From CAZRHR01 sp964599915 (GTDB taxonomy: Bacteria; Bacteroidota; Bacteroidia; CAIKAF01): a stretch of 30,286 bases of DNA. Under the pieces are notes generated by a model. The model was not told the DNA's origin and did not search any database. It saw nothing but the letters and a program-made list of their open reading frames with translations. Below are positions 15,318-26,291 of the stretch, in pieces. The number at the start of each line of letters is the position of its first letter. Position 1 is the first letter of the stretch. Location: assembly GCA_964599915.1 (NCBI GenBank), contig CAZRHR010000028.1, positions 1 to 30,286 on the forward strand, in the 5' to 3' direction. The position numbers and the translations under genes are program-made.

Positions 15318-18300
15318 ATGAGCAAATTCTCCCCTATTGCCAAGCTCATCCATACCATCGTTTTATTCACACTCTCGTTTTTTGCGGGTTTGCAAGGGCA
15401 AGCTTTGGTGGCTACTGTCGTGTCCAATCCGGCCGCTTCAGGAGGCGTGGTAACGGGTTGTGTTGGTGTCCCGTTTAGTTTTTCCAGCCTACCTAATGAT
15501 ACCAGCCTAAACGTTACATGGGTATTTACCAACGGAAATCCCGCCACAGCGACTGGTTTAGGGGGGCACAGCGTTACATTCAGTGCCGATGGATGGGCGA
15601 TTGTAACGATGACCAATGGCGTCCAAACCTCCAAAGATTCTGTGCAGGTCTTGGTCTCGCCGAACATCACCGTTGCCCCCACTTTTGTAGGTACAGTCGT
15701 TCAAAATTTTGAAGGTGTCCCATACCAAACCAGATGTAACCAAGTTACAGGCAATATTCAGATAAACAACAACATTGCCGGGTGGTTGCCGGGGACATCC
15801 TATACCGTAAGTTACGGAGATGGTAGTCCAATCGTGACCCCTACGCCAGCAGGAAATGGGGCTTGGAGTTTGGTGAAAAACTACCCTACAGGCGAATATT
15901 TACTCACCGTCACAGGGACCAACGGAAACTGCGTAAAAACCTTTACACAAAGCATTTACATCGGTAGCCAGCCCAACGTGGGGTTTGCCATCAATTCCAG
16001 TACATCCCTTTGCGTACCGGACAGCATCGCCTTCCCCATTACCAGCGTTTCTAACAATAGCATGGGCACGAGGTACATTGTCAACGTGAATGACGGCTCG
16101 GTGCCCGATACGTTTTTTCATCCGCCACCGTCCAACTACATGCATAATTTCACATTTTCATCTTGTGGAAGTACGGCAACAACCAGTAACCAAGGAATCA
16201 CTACAGTCTTTCAAAACTCCTACCAAGCAGTGATTACTGCCTCCAACCCCTGTGGAAATGCAACCGTATCTCTTCAACCTATTTATGTTTCCAATAAGAA
16301 CCAAACAGGGTTTACGGCCACCCCAGATTCCTTAATCTGTATAAACAATCCTGTAGTGCTCAATGACACCACACGGTACGGACTCGATGTGGGTGCCACC
16401 ACTTGCGATAGTTTGCCTATTCGTGTTTGGGGTGTTTCTCCATCAACAGGATGGACTTTAACAACGGGTTCCATGGGAGACGCACAAGGATTTACAACGG
16501 GCGGTCCCTTTGGCTATGATCCCTCTTTCTGGATCAGCGGAACGCCGTCTGTTACACTTAGTTTTTCGCAACCAGGAAATTACAATCTTGTACTCCGTAC
16601 AGGAAACACGTGTGGAGAGGACAGTGCAGTAACCCAAATCTGTATTGACCCACCCATCACCGCCAATTTTGATGTTTCCGATTCGCTTGGGTGCTTTCCA
16701 TTGGTCGTTTCCACCACCAACTTATCTACCCTTGGGGCATGTAACCGGGAAAAATACCATTGGACCGTTTCCTTCACAGACACCATTGGTTGCGGCAACA
16801 ACGATTGGGCATTCATCAATGGCACTGATTCCGTTTCCTTTCAACCCACCTTCCAATTCAATGGACCTGGGATTTACGACATTCAACTTGAAACCAATCC
16901 TAGGTTAGACCCGGAAGATGCGACCAGGTGTCCGGTAGACACTGCCGTAAAACGCATTGTGGTAAAAGACAGGCCCTCGGTGGCGATTAGTTTTACATCA
17001 CCCATTTGTCAGACGGACACGGCGCAATTCACAGAAACCATCACCAACTGCTATGGTACCCAAAGCCTCCAATACTTGTGGACCCTCACCGGTGCCTTGC
17101 CGGCCACAGATACCACAGTAAATCCAGGCGGTGTGGTGTATCAAAGCCATGGACTTTTTCCAGTTAGTCTCCTTGTAACCAATGAATGTGGTGCAGATAC
17201 GGCCATTGATACCATTGATGTGCGCCAACCCGTTCAGGTAAGTGTAACACCGGGAACCAATGCTTGTATGGACGATCCGGTACCCGTTGATGGAACATTT
17301 GGAGGAAGTGCCATCATTGCTACTTGGAATGCATCTGTCCCTGGCGGCAGTTTTGCACCCAACAATTCTACCCAACCCGGAACATACACTCCACCCGCAG
17401 GATTTATTGGAAACATCGATGTGCTGTTGATCACCAATGATCCTCCCGGTCCCTGCCCGGCGGATACCGCTGTGGCCACCTACGTCTTTGACCAGAATGG
17501 CATTTCCCAACCCGGCACTTATCCAGATTTATGCCAAAACGGAACACAAGCCTTATCTGGATTGGTTGGTGGTGCTGCTACCACAGGCACATGGTCTGCC
17601 CAACCTTCCGGCAGTTTTTCTCCCAGTACAAGCGACTTAAATGCCGTTTACACTCCACCCGGTGGATATGTTGGTTCCATTACCCTAACTTTAATCACCA
17701 ATGACCCTCCGGGGAGTTGTCTTGCAGATACTGCAACGACCACTTTTGTGGTAAATCCAACACCTGTGGCAGATCCTGTGGCCACGCCGACCCTTTGCTC
17801 CGGAGACACCACCCAACTGGCATTAACCTCTTCCACTCCGGGAACAACATTCAACTGGGTACCTGTGCCCAACGCAAATATTTCTGGTGCGACAGCTGAT
17901 TCCGGATTGGTAATTCAGCAGGCCTTGGTCAACGCGGCCCTTACGGATCAAGTGCAGCAATATACAGTAACGCCTTCTCTTAATGGCTGTCCTGGCCTGC
18001 CCATCACGGTGAGCGTGAACATACGCGCCAATACCCTTATGGTTCCTAGTGTGGATGCCACGGTTTGTCCCGGCCAAACCATTGGACCTATTAATTTCAC
18101 CTCAAACCCACCTGGTGCAAGTTTCAATTGGGTGTCCAGCAATAGCAGTGTTGGAATTTCTTCCGGCACGGGTCCCATTGGGGCTTTCCCTGCACCAGCG
18201 AATGCAGGACCTTCTGCCATCGTTTCTAATCTCATCGTGACCCCCACTTTAAATAATTGTGCTGGCACACCCGATACGTTTGTAGTTACGGTGAATCCAA

Positions 18301-21300
18301 CACCAGACGTGAGTAATTCACCCTTAACAGATTCACTTTGTTCCGGCTCCGCAAGCCAAGCCATCGTTTTCACCTCCAATGTAGCCAACACCAGTTTTAC
18401 ATGGTCACTTAGCTCAAATGTGGGTGTTGCCCCCGGCGCTTTGGCCGCCGGTACAGACTCCATTTCAAGTCAAACGCTCAGCACCTTAGGAAATACCACC
18501 GGCGTTCTCACTTATGCTGTGACCCCTACGGCTAACAGCTGTCCCGGTACACCTGTAAATTATGAAATCTACGTGTTGCCTATTCCAGATGTGGTTTTAC
18601 CTCCGGCACAATCCATCTGTCCCGGCGCAGCTAGTACGCCTGTTACCTTTACTTCGGGAGTAGCGGGAACCACTTTTTCATGGACATCGGCGCCCGTTGC
18701 TGGCGTAGCGGGAAATACCGCTTCCGGCACCGGCAACCTTCCAGCCCAGACCCTGACCAACACCAACCCATCGCAGGCCGTTGTTACGTACATCGTTACG
18801 CCACAGGCCAATGGTTGTGTTGGGGCACCTGCCAATTATACCATTTCGGTAGAAGGTTCTCCCAATGTAAGTTTTTCTCCGGGACCCCAAGCCATTTGCT
18901 CCGGGGGCAACAGCACACCTATTATTTTAAGTTCAACTACCCCAGGCGTTACCTTTGCTTGGAGTATGGTGGTTCCACCCTCGTTTAATTTCGGAGGAAC
19001 ACTAAGCGGAACAGGCAATGGCATCCATTCCTTTAACTTTATTAATCCGGGTGTCAATCCAGATTCAGCCATTATTACAGTGATTGCCACCCCACCCAAT
19101 GCACCCTGTCCGGGCAATCCATTTACATATAGCATTGTGGTCAATCCCATACCGGGCATGACCATTACCCCTTCCTCTGCTACGGTTTGTTCCGGAAGTG
19201 GATTTACACTGGTTCATAGTTCAGCCACAGCAGGCGCTACGTATGCATGGACGGTTGCCACTTCTGGCGCGGTTACAGGTCAGGCTGCTGGTACTGGTGA
19301 CACCATTGCTCAAACGGTTTTTAACCTAACAGGAGCAGACCAAACGGTAACCTATACTACAACACCAGATTTTGCAGGATGTCTTGGAAGTCCGGTAAGT
19401 GCGGTAGTTACCGTACAATTTGAGCCTCAAATGACCGCCGTTCCGGACCTAAACGTTTGTTCAGGCGGAACCGTTGGTGCCATTAATTTCACATCCAACC
19501 CGCCAGGCGCAGGCTTTACTTGGCAAAACGACAATGCCCAAACAGGTTTAGCACTAAGTGGTAATGCGTCGATTCCTTCGTTTACCGCCAATGCAAACAA
19601 TACCGCCTCCGCAGTTCAAAGTACAGTTATCGTTACCCCAACAACCAATGGATGTGCAGGACAACCGGATACCTTCCTTTTGGTGGTTCAACCGGATCCT
19701 ACGGTGACCAACAATCCGCTAGCGCAAAGCAATTGTTCAGGCGTAAGCACCCAAGCGGTTGTTTTCACAGGAAATGTGGCGGGAAGTACGTTTAGTTGGA
19801 ACCTAACTTCCAGCAACAACCTTCAACCCGGTGCCTTGGTCAATGGAACGGGGCAAATTCCTGCTCAAATTCTAACGTCCAGCACCATTGCCGGGGGAAG
19901 CGCAGTATACTCCGTCACCCCTAGCGCCAATAATTGTTTAGGTACGCCAGTAAACTACACATTTACGGTATTACCTACCCCAGACATGTTGCTCCCTGCA
20001 GGTCAAACCATTTGCAACGGCGACACGGCCGCCAGCACCCTTTTGGTAGCAACCACACCAGGTGCAACTTTTTCATGGACCGCGGCTGCAACAGGCGGCG
20101 TAACGGGTTTTACCCCGAGTGGAACAGGAAACCTGCCAGCGGACACCTTGGTTAATGTTACCGCCAACCCCCAAACCGTTACCTATACCATCACCCCAAC
20201 CGCCGGAGGATGCACGGGCGCAGCAGCCAACTATGTGGTTACCGTGCAGCCTACACCGAACTTGACCATTACACCTTCGTCGCAAGCCATCTGTTCCGGA
20301 GGAACGAGCACACCTCTACTACTCAGCAGCACTACACCGGGCGCACAATATACTTGGACAAGTCAGTCCCCTGCCGTTATTTCTGGTGCAACAGCCTCCG
20401 GCACGGGTAATATACCTGCACAAACACTTACGCATATTGGTACAGCCACAGATTCGGTATTGTTTATTGTGACCCCATCCATTGGCGCATGTTCAGGAAG
20501 TGCAGATTCCGCTTATTTGGTAGTTTATCCTGTACCCGATGTAGTGGCGAATCCCTCCCCCTCCACCCTTTGTTCAGGTGCCACGACAAGCATCGCCCTA
20601 AGTGGGAATGTAGCAGGAACTACTTACACATGGACCATTTCTAACAATGGAAATATCTCCGGGGCGTCTAATGGAAGCGGCAATACCATTGCCCAAACCT
20701 TAACACAAACCACCAACACACTACAAGCTTTAACCTACACCATCACCCCATCTGCTAATGGTTGTCCAGGAACACCTATTCAGGCCAATGTGGACGTGTT
20801 ACCACTACCTGTACTTACTCCCACGGCTGATCTATCGATTTGTCCCACCCAAACCAGCACCGCTATTCCTTTTGTGTCCAACGTACCTTTGACCACATTT
20901 GCTTGGACCCAAAGCAATGCTGCAACTGGCGCACCCACATCAGGAACCGGTACCTTTCCTTCCTTTACGGCGGGTACCAACAATGGTTCATCAGCCATTT
21001 CTGGCATTGTGGTAGTAACACCGACAGCCAACGGCTGCGTAGGTGTGAATGATACATTTAATGTATTTGTTCAACCCCTGCCTTTTGTCTCGAACAACCC
21101 GCTTGGACAAATCGTTTGTTCAAGTTTGCCTTCCTTACCTATAGTTTTTACGGGTAACGTACCTGGTGCTACCTATACGTGGAACCTTACAGGTACAAAC
21201 AACCTCCAGCCTGGTGCTTTGGTGAATGGCACGGATTCCATTCCAAGTCAAAACCTGACCACCATCACCATTGCGAATGGAGATGCCACTTACTCCATTG

Positions 21301-24300
21301 TGCCAAGCGCAAACGGCTGTACGGGGAATCAAGTAAATTATGTGTACACCATTGCACCCAATCCGGATGTACTTCTTCCGGTAGCACAAACCATTTGTTC
21401 AGGAAACCCAACAGCGGTAGTGATTCCTTCCTCTTCGGTGGCTGGCGTTACCTTTAATTGGACGGCAGTGGCCACAGGTGGAATAACAGGATTTACTGCA
21501 AGCGGAGTAGATAGCATTCCCTCTATCAATCCAATAAATCCAAGTCCAACTACACAAACCATTACCTATTCCATTACTCCATCTGCTAATGGATGCGCTG
21601 GGACGCCTGTCAATTATGTAATTACCGTTCAGCCATCAGTGGTGGTTAATTTGAACCCTGCCTTACAAACTTTCTGTAACGGAGGAAATTCACTACCAAT
21701 TTCCGCAACCACTACCACCCCAGGCGCCGTTTTAAATTGGACAGCCCAAGCACCTGTTTCCTTATCAGGATGGTCAGGTTCAGGAATTGGAGATGTGCCA
21801 GCGTTTAATTTGGTAAACAGTGGCAACCAAATAGATTCTCTCTTATTGATATACACCCCTTCATTTGCAGGTTGCAACGGTGTTGTGGATACCGCTTTGA
21901 TTGTGGTTTTCCCAACTCCAAATGTGGTGGCTAATCCAGCTAACCAAACCATTTGCTCTGGAGGCGGTACCAACATTGCGTTTTCAGGAAACGTCCAAAA
22001 CACGACCTTCAGTTGGGTGCCTTCTGTAAATGCTTTGGTGTCAGGAACCACGACTGCGAGCGGCAATGTCCTGCAAGACATTTTAACGCAATCTGGCAAT
22101 ACCTCCACGTTGGTCACTTACACCATTACCCCAACGGCTAACAATTGTCCGGGTGCAGCCATTCAAGTCCCCGTAACCATTTTACCCATTCCCGTGCTTA
22201 CCCCACAACCTGATATTCAGGTTTGTTCCACCCAGCCTGTAGCACCCATAAACTTCACCTCCACCGTGGCAGGAACCAATGTTTCTTGGACCAACTCCAA
22301 TACCGGCATAGGTTTACCACCCACAGGAAATGGTGATATTCCTGGTTACAATGCACCTATTCATAATGGACCTGGCGTGCTTTCAGGACAAATTATTGTC
22401 CGGCCATCAGCAGCAGGTTGTTTTGGTATATCTGACACTTTCAACCTGGTGGTAAATCCACAACCTCTGGTTACAATTAACCCGGCCAATTCTACCATTT
22501 GCTCCAACCAAATTACAGCGATTGGACTAAGTTCGGTTTTACCCGGAACAACTTTCAGCTGGGTGGTGAATTCCGGTGGATTGATTGGTACCAGTGCAGG
22601 AAATGGTAACCTTATCGCCCAAACCCTGACCAATCCTGGTATCACCACATTAACCGCTCAGTACATTATCACACCTACACTTAACGGATGTGTTGGACCA
22701 AATGATACCGCCACGGTTTCTGTTACGCCGGCGGCGCAATTAAATGTAGTAACAGGTCCCACCAACTTCTGTAGTGGCGGCACCACCAACGTGCAATTAT
22801 CCTCACCGGTACCGGGTGCGACCTTTACGTGGACCCTTGCCGGCGGTGCCTCTATTGTGGGAGCCTTGCCGGGCAATGGACCCACAATCATACAAACCCT
22901 GACCAACCCAAGCAACGCCATTGATTCGGTGACGTATAACATTGTCCCTGCTTTCAATGGTTGTGCACTGGCACCGACTTCGGTTACCATTGTGGTCAAT
23001 CCTATTCCGGCAGCCATCGCCACACCGGACACATCTACCATTTGTTCAGGAAATACCACAGGAATTCAACTCATTTCACCCGTAGCCAATACCACATTTA
23101 ACTGGACTGTAAACGCTCCGGCCTCCATTACGGGTGCCTCCGCTGGAAACGGCCAGCAAATTGGACAAACCTTGAGTAACAATACCTTGATTTCAGATCA
23201 AGTGGTTTACAACATCACTTATAGTGCCAACGGATGTCCAGGCGCTCCCATTCAAGCGGTAGTCAATGTGAATCCTGTTGCCCCGGCCGCGGCCAATCCA
23301 TCCAACCTCACCGTTTGTTCGGGTCAGCCCTTCCAAATCGCATTGTCATCTCCTGTAAATGGAGCCACCTTAAGCTGGACGACCTCTCCCAACGGAAATG
23401 TGGGGGGCGCAAGTGCCGGAGCTGGAGATACCATTAGCCAAACCCTAACTACAGCTGTGGCAGGTGGACAAGTGGTCAATTATTTGGTTACCGCAACTTT
23501 CCAAAACTGTCCCGGACCTTTGCTCGTGGTGCCGGTTACCGTAAACGCGCTACCCGTGATTAATCCGGGCCATCCTCAAACTTTCTGTTTGAATAGTCCT
23601 GCGGTAAATCTTCAGGGCTTTTCGCCCGCAGGAGGAAGCTGGTCAGGGGCTGGAATAACTACCCCACAACCGGGAACATTCACGCCCTCTGTGGCGGGTG
23701 TAGGTGCGCATCCCATCACCTATTCCTATACCGACCCACTCACCAATTGCTCCAATTCGGCCAGCATCAACATGGTGGTAAATCCCCTGCCCACCATCAG
23801 TTATACACATGATACATTAGTTTGTGTAAACGCACCCATCAACCTGGTGAACACTACAGTTGGCGCAAGTCAACACGCGTGGATTTTTGGAAATGGAACC
23901 AACTCCAACTTACCGAATCCAATTCAGGCTTATCCGGCGCCAGGTCTTTATACCATTTCCTACACTGCTACCACCTCCTTGGGATGCTCGGCAGGAGCCA
24001 ACTCTACCATTCGGGTGATTACAGCCCCGATTGCGTCTTTTGTTTTTGCCCCAACGGTAGGTTGTGCCCCTTTACAAGTCGCCTTTAATAACCAAACCAT
24101 AGCCTACACCGCTAACTACCTTTGGAATTTAGGAAATGGTAACACCTCCAACCAGGTGAACCCACCTGTGACGACCTATTTAGGCTCCACCACTGCGGAT
24201 ACCTTGTATCCCATTTCCCTTACGGCCACCAACCAATGCGGTACATCCACCTTCATCGACACCCTGCGTGTGTTATCTCAACCCGTAGCCTTTTTCGGAA

Positions 24301-26291
24301 CCAACGTGTCGGTGGGCTGTTCACCATTGACCATCCAATTAAGCCAAAACTCCTTCGGCGGACCGACCTCTTATTCCTGGAATTTCGGCAATGGCACCGC
24401 GAGTGCTGCCGCCTTACCAGGTCCGCAAACCTTCATTTATAATGGGCCAAACGATACCACCTACTACATTACCCTTACGGTAACCAATCCTTGTGGATCG
24501 AGCACCCATGTAGATAGCATTCGGGTTTTACCAAATAACATTACGCCCTTCTTCAACACCAACCCCACCTCAGGTTGCGCACCATTAGCGGTTAACTTTA
24601 CCAATTTCACCACTGGCGCCACCGTATATAATTGGGATTTTGGAGATGGAAACGTATCCAATGCAGTAAGCCCTTCACATACCTTTTTAACCGGTGGAAG
24701 CTATAACGTAATGCTGGCCGCCAACAATGGATGTGCGTTTGATACCACTTACTTTACGGTGAATGTAATACCCCAACCTTCGGTGTCTTTCGTTGTGGCA
24801 CAAGATTCACTTTGCGAAGGGGTAAACATGCAATTCATAAACACCTCCCCCAACCTGTCCAACCTGTTTTGGACGTTTGGAGATGGAAACACCTCTACAC
24901 TTACCAATCCCATCCATGCCTATGCCCAAGGTGGAACGTATAATGTTTCCATGGTGGGTACAGCGCAGGGAACAGGTTGTACTGACACCGCCTTTGGCAC
25001 CGTTTTCATCAAGCCTGGCGTTGATGTAGCCATCAACCTTTCTGACTCTATCGGTTGCGCTCCATTCTTGGTGCAATTCCAAGATGTTGGACAAGGCGCC
25101 ATTTTCCATCAATGGGACTATGGAGATGGACAAACCGGAGCCTCCGCAAGTCCAACCCATACCTTCCTAACGTTCGGCACCTACATTACGCAGTTGGTGG
25201 GATCCAACCAGTGGGGATGTACAGATACGGCCACTGCGAACATCTGGGTCAACCCAGTACCTAACGCCTCATTTTCCGTTCCACCCATTAATACCTGCGT
25301 GTATCCGGCCACCTTCCAAGTGACCAACACCAGTAGCGGTGCCAATGGATACCAATGGAACCTTGGCAATGGACAAACATCCATTCAGTTTGAACCCGTC
25401 ATTACCTACAATCAACCAGATACATTTAATATTCAGTTGGTGGCATCCAATGTGTTCGGCTGCACAGACACGGCCATTCAATCCGTCATTATGTACCCAA
25501 ATGTCGTGGCCAACTTCCAGATTACACCGGAAGTGGGTTGCGCACCACATAAAACCGACCTGGTAGATTTGTCCACCGGAGCAGATACTTGGTACTGGAC
25601 TTTTGGTGATGGAGACTCTTCCTTTGTACAAAACCCAATTCATATTTACCAAAACCCGGGCGTTTATACCGTGACCCTGATCGCTTCCAACCAAGTGGGA
25701 TGCGCAGACACCCTCACCCTTACCAATGCCGTTCTGGTAAATCCTTCGCCGGTGGCTGCCTTTATGTCCACGCCTCCCGAACGGTCTTTCCTAACCCCTG
25801 TGGTAGATTTAATGGACTTAAGCACCGGCGGAATCTCGGCTTTCTATGAGATGGGCAATGGCCAAGTGAATACCCTTCTGAATGGGCAATACATTTACCC
25901 AAGTCCCGATACCGGCACCTACATCATTAGCCAAATTGTAATCAATGAATTTGGTTGCACCGATACGGCATTTTCTACCATCCGTCTTTTCGGAGAAACC
26001 TCTCTTTATGTGCCCACGGCCTTTACCCCGAATGACGATGGTAAGAACGATGTCTTCCGCGCTTATGGCTTCCACGTCTTTGAATATGAACTGCAAATCT
26101 TTAATCGCTGGGGAGAGTTAATTTTTGAAACAGATGACATCATGGAGGCCTGGAATGGCACCAAATTCAATGAAGGCGGGCCCATCTGCAAAAGTGATGT
26201 GTACGTATGGCGCATCGCTTACCGAGACATTGACCGGGTGCGTCACCGCATCAGAGGTCGTGTCACCTTGCTGAACAACGGAACCGAATAA
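15318..26291 (+). CDS. Giant PKD-repeat surface protein with type B gliding-motility C-terminal domain
   Basis: One uninterrupted frame of 3657 residues. A signal peptide (about 1-29, ending FAGLQGQA) is followed by roughly six divergent PKD/Ig-like domains (about 30-640). Two longer units with matching GTYTPP/AVYTPP and ITNDPPG motifs lie at about 640-810. About 21 tandem PKD-like units follow (about 813-2742), each with a CSG-type start, a TFSW core and an ANGCPG-type end. About nine classical PKD domains (WDFGDG and WNLGNG motifs, many preceded by GCAPL) run to about 3560. Residues 3562-3657 (LYVPTAFTPNDDGKNDVF, FNRWGELIFETDD, WNG) are the gliding-motility C-terminal domain that directs type IX secretion (type B). 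It is probably a long adhesin or surface filament; the ligand is unknown. No enzyme domain is visible and no PorP/SprF-like partner gene follows. Confidence 0.92.
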   Translation: MSKFSPIAKLIHTIVLFTLSFFAGLQGQALVATVVSNPAASGGVVTGCVGVPFSFSSLPNDTSLNVTWVFTNGNPATATGLGGHSVTFSADGWAIVTMTNGVQTSKDSVQVLVSPNITVAPTFVGTVVQNFEGVPYQTRCNQVTGNIQINNNIAGWLPGTSYTVSYGDGSPIVTPTPAGNGAWSLVKNYPTGEYLLTVTGTNGNCVKTFTQSIYIGSQPNVGFAINSSTSLCVPDSIAFPITSVSNNSMGTRYIVNVNDGSVPDTFFHPPPSNYMHNFTFSSCGSTATTSNQGITTVFQNSYQAVITASNPCGNATVSLQPIYVSNKNQTGFTATPDSLICINNPVVLNDTTRYGLDVGATTCDSLPIRVWGVSPSTGWTLTTGSMGDAQGFTTGGPFGYDPSFWISGTPSVTLSFSQPGNYNLVLRTGNTCGEDSAVTQICIDPPITANFDVSDSLGCFPLVVSTTNLSTLGACNREKYHWTVSFTDTIGCGNNDWAFINGTDSVSFQPTFQFNGPGIYDIQLETNPRLDPEDATRCPVDTAVKRIVVKDRPSVAISFTSPICQTDTAQFTETITNCYGTQSLQYLWTLTGALPATDTTVNPGGVVYQSHGLFPVSLLVTNECGADTAIDTIDVRQPVQVSVTPGTNACMDDPVPVDGTFGGSAIIATWNASVPGGSFAPNNSTQPGTYTPPAGFIGNIDVLLITNDPPGPCPADTAVATYVFDQNGISQPGTYPDLCQNGTQALSGLVGGAATTGTWSAQPSGSFSPSTSDLNAVYTPPGGYVGSITLTLITNDPPGSCLADTATTTFVVNPTPVADPVATPTLCSGDTTQLALTSSTPGTTFNWVPVPNANISGATADSGLVIQQALVNAALTDQVQQYTVTPSLNGCPGLPITVSVNIRANTLMVPSVDATVCPGQTIGPINFTSNPPGASFNWVSSNSSVGISSGTGPIGAFPAPANAGPSAIVSNLIVTPTLNNCAGTPDTFVVTVNPTPDVSNSPLTDSLCSGSASQAIVFTSNVANTSFTWSLSSNVGVAPGALAAGTDSISSQTLSTLGNTTGVLTYAVTPTANSCPGTPVNYEIYVLPIPDVVLPPAQSICPGAASTPVTFTSGVAGTTFSWTSAPVAGVAGNTASGTGNLPAQTLTNTNPSQAVVTYIVTPQANGCVGAPANYTISVEGSPNVSFSPGPQAICSGGNSTPIILSSTTPGVTFAWSMVVPPSFNFGGTLSGTGNGIHSFNFINPGVNPDSAIITVIATPPNAPCPGNPFTYSIVVNPIPGMTITPSSATVCSGSGFTLVHSSATAGATYAWTVATSGAVTGQAAGTGDTIAQTVFNLTGADQTVTYTTTPDFAGCLGSPVSAVVTVQFEPQMTAVPDLNVCSGGTVGAINFTSNPPGAGFTWQNDNAQTGLALSGNASIPSFTANANNTASAVQSTVIVTPTTNGCAGQPDTFLLVVQPDPTVTNNPLAQSNCSGVSTQAVVFTGNVAGSTFSWNLTSSNNLQPGALVNGTGQIPAQILTSSTIAGGSAVYSVTPSANNCLGTPVNYTFTVLPTPDMLLPAGQTICNGDTAASTLLVATTPGATFSWTAAATGGVTGFTPSGTGNLPADTLVNVTANPQTVTYTITPTAGGCTGAAANYVVTVQPTPNLTITPSSQAICSGGTSTPLLLSSTTPGAQYTWTSQSPAVISGATASGTGNIPAQTLTHIGTATDSVLFIVTPSIGACSGSADSAYLVVYPVPDVVANPSPSTLCSGATTSIALSGNVAGTTYTWTISNNGNISGASNGSGNTIAQTLTQTTNTLQALTYTITPSANGCPGTPIQANVDVLPLPVLTPTADLSICPTQTSTAIPFVSNVPLTTFAWTQSNAATGAPTSGTGTFPSFTAGTNNGSSAISGIVVVTPTANGCVGVNDTFNVFVQPLPFVSNNPLGQIVCSSLPSLPIVFTGNVPGATYTWNLTGTNNLQPGALVNGTDSIPSQNLTTITIANGDATYSIVPSANGCTGNQVNYVYTIAPNPDVLLPVAQTICSGNPTAVVIPSSSVAGVTFNWTAVATGGITGFTASGVDSIPSINPINPSPTTQTITYSITPSANGCAGTPVNYVITVQPSVVVNLNPALQTFCNGGNSLPISATTTTPGAVLNWTAQAPVSLSGWSGSGIGDVPAFNLVNSGNQIDSLLLIYTPSFAGCNGVVDTALIVVFPTPNVVANPANQTICSGGGTNIAFSGNVQNTTFSWVPSVNALVSGTTTASGNVLQDILTQSGNTSTLVTYTITPTANNCPGAAIQVPVTILPIPVLTPQPDIQVCSTQPVAPINFTSTVAGTNVSWTNSNTGIGLPPTGNGDIPGYNAPIHNGPGVLSGQIIVRPSAAGCFGISDTFNLVVNPQPLVTINPANSTICSNQITAIGLSSVLPGTTFSWVVNSGGLIGTSAGNGNLIAQTLTNPGITTLTAQYIITPTLNGCVGPNDTATVSVTPAAQLNVVTGPTNFCSGGTTNVQLSSPVPGATFTWTLAGGASIVGALPGNGPTIIQTLTNPSNAIDSVTYNIVPAFNGCALAPTSVTIVVNPIPAAIATPDTSTICSGNTTGIQLISPVANTTFNWTVNAPASITGASAGNGQQIGQTLSNNTLISDQVVYNITYSANGCPGAPIQAVVNVNPVAPAAANPSNLTVCSGQPFQIALSSPVNGATLSWTTSPNGNVGGASAGAGDTISQTLTTAVAGGQVVNYLVTATFQNCPGPLLVVPVTVNALPVINPGHPQTFCLNSPAVNLQGFSPAGGSWSGAGITTPQPGTFTPSVAGVGAHPITYSYTDPLTNCSNSASINMVVNPLPTISYTHDTLVCVNAPINLVNTTVGASQHAWIFGNGTNSNLPNPIQAYPAPGLYTISYTATTSLGCSAGANSTIRVITAPIASFVFAPTVGCAPLQVAFNNQTIAYTANYLWNLGNGNTSNQVNPPVTTYLGSTTADTLYPISLTATNQCGTSTFIDTLRVLSQPVAFFGTNVSVGCSPLTIQLSQNSFGGPTSYSWNFGNGTASAAALPGPQTFIYNGPNDTTYYITLTVTNPCGSSTHVDSIRVLPNNITPFFNTNPTSGCAPLAVNFTNFTTGATVYNWDFGDGNVSNAVSPSHTFLTGGSYNVMLAANNGCAFDTTYFTVNVIPQPSVSFVVAQDSLCEGVNMQFINTSPNLSNLFWTFGDGNTSTLTNPIHAYAQGGTYNVSMVGTAQGTGCTDTAFGTVFIKPGVDVAINLSDSIGCAPFLVQFQDVGQGAIFHQWDYGDGQTGASASPTHTFLTFGTYITQLVGSNQWGCTDTATANIWVNPVPNASFSVPPINTCVYPATFQVTNTSSGANGYQWNLGNGQTSIQFEPVITYNQPDTFNIQLVASNVFGCTDTAIQSVIMYPNVVANFQITPEVGCAPHKTDLVDLSTGADTWYWTFGDGDSSFVQNPIHIYQNPGVYTVTLIASNQVGCADTLTLTNAVLVNPSPVAAFMSTPPERSFLTPVVDLMDLSTGGISAFYEMGNGQVNTLLNGQYIYPSPDTGTYIISQIVINEFGCTDTAFSTIRLFGETSLYVPTAFTPNDDGKNDVFRAYGFHVFEYELQIFNRWGELIFETDDIMEAWNGTKFNEGGPICKSDVYVWRIAYRDIDRVRHRIRGRVTLLNNGTE
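17755..23545 (+). repeat. About 21 tandem PKD-like coding repeats in the giant gene
   Basis: Within the giant gene, units averaging about 92 codons recur. Each runs NP-x-P followed by a CSG motif near the start, then a TFSW-like core, GTGNIPAQTLTN-like middle, a YxITPxANGCPGTP block and a closing beta strand. I counted 21 copies of the terminal GC-G block, from SLNGCPG to FQNCPG. The copies diverge in DNA and protein, so this is an old domain array and not a recent slippage repeat. The paired cysteines in most units could form one disulfide per domain. Confidence 0.8.

Noticed and set aside
15301..15321. Micro-ORF whose TGA overlaps the giant gene's ATG as a leader peptide
   Set aside because: At six codons without any attenuator structure it is likely to be chance; kept only as a note in the leader entry.
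16998..17510. Long antisense open frames within the giant gene (also 17948-18463, 21629-22117 and 22658-23059)
   Set aside because: They mirror the low-complexity coding repeats, lack recognisable domains and overlap a well-supported gene completely.
15318..26291. Regular tandem repeats that might suggest a CRISPR array or satellite
   Set aside because: The repeats are divergent, in frame, about 92 codons long and encode PKD-like domains in one open frame; there are no identical short repeats with spacers.
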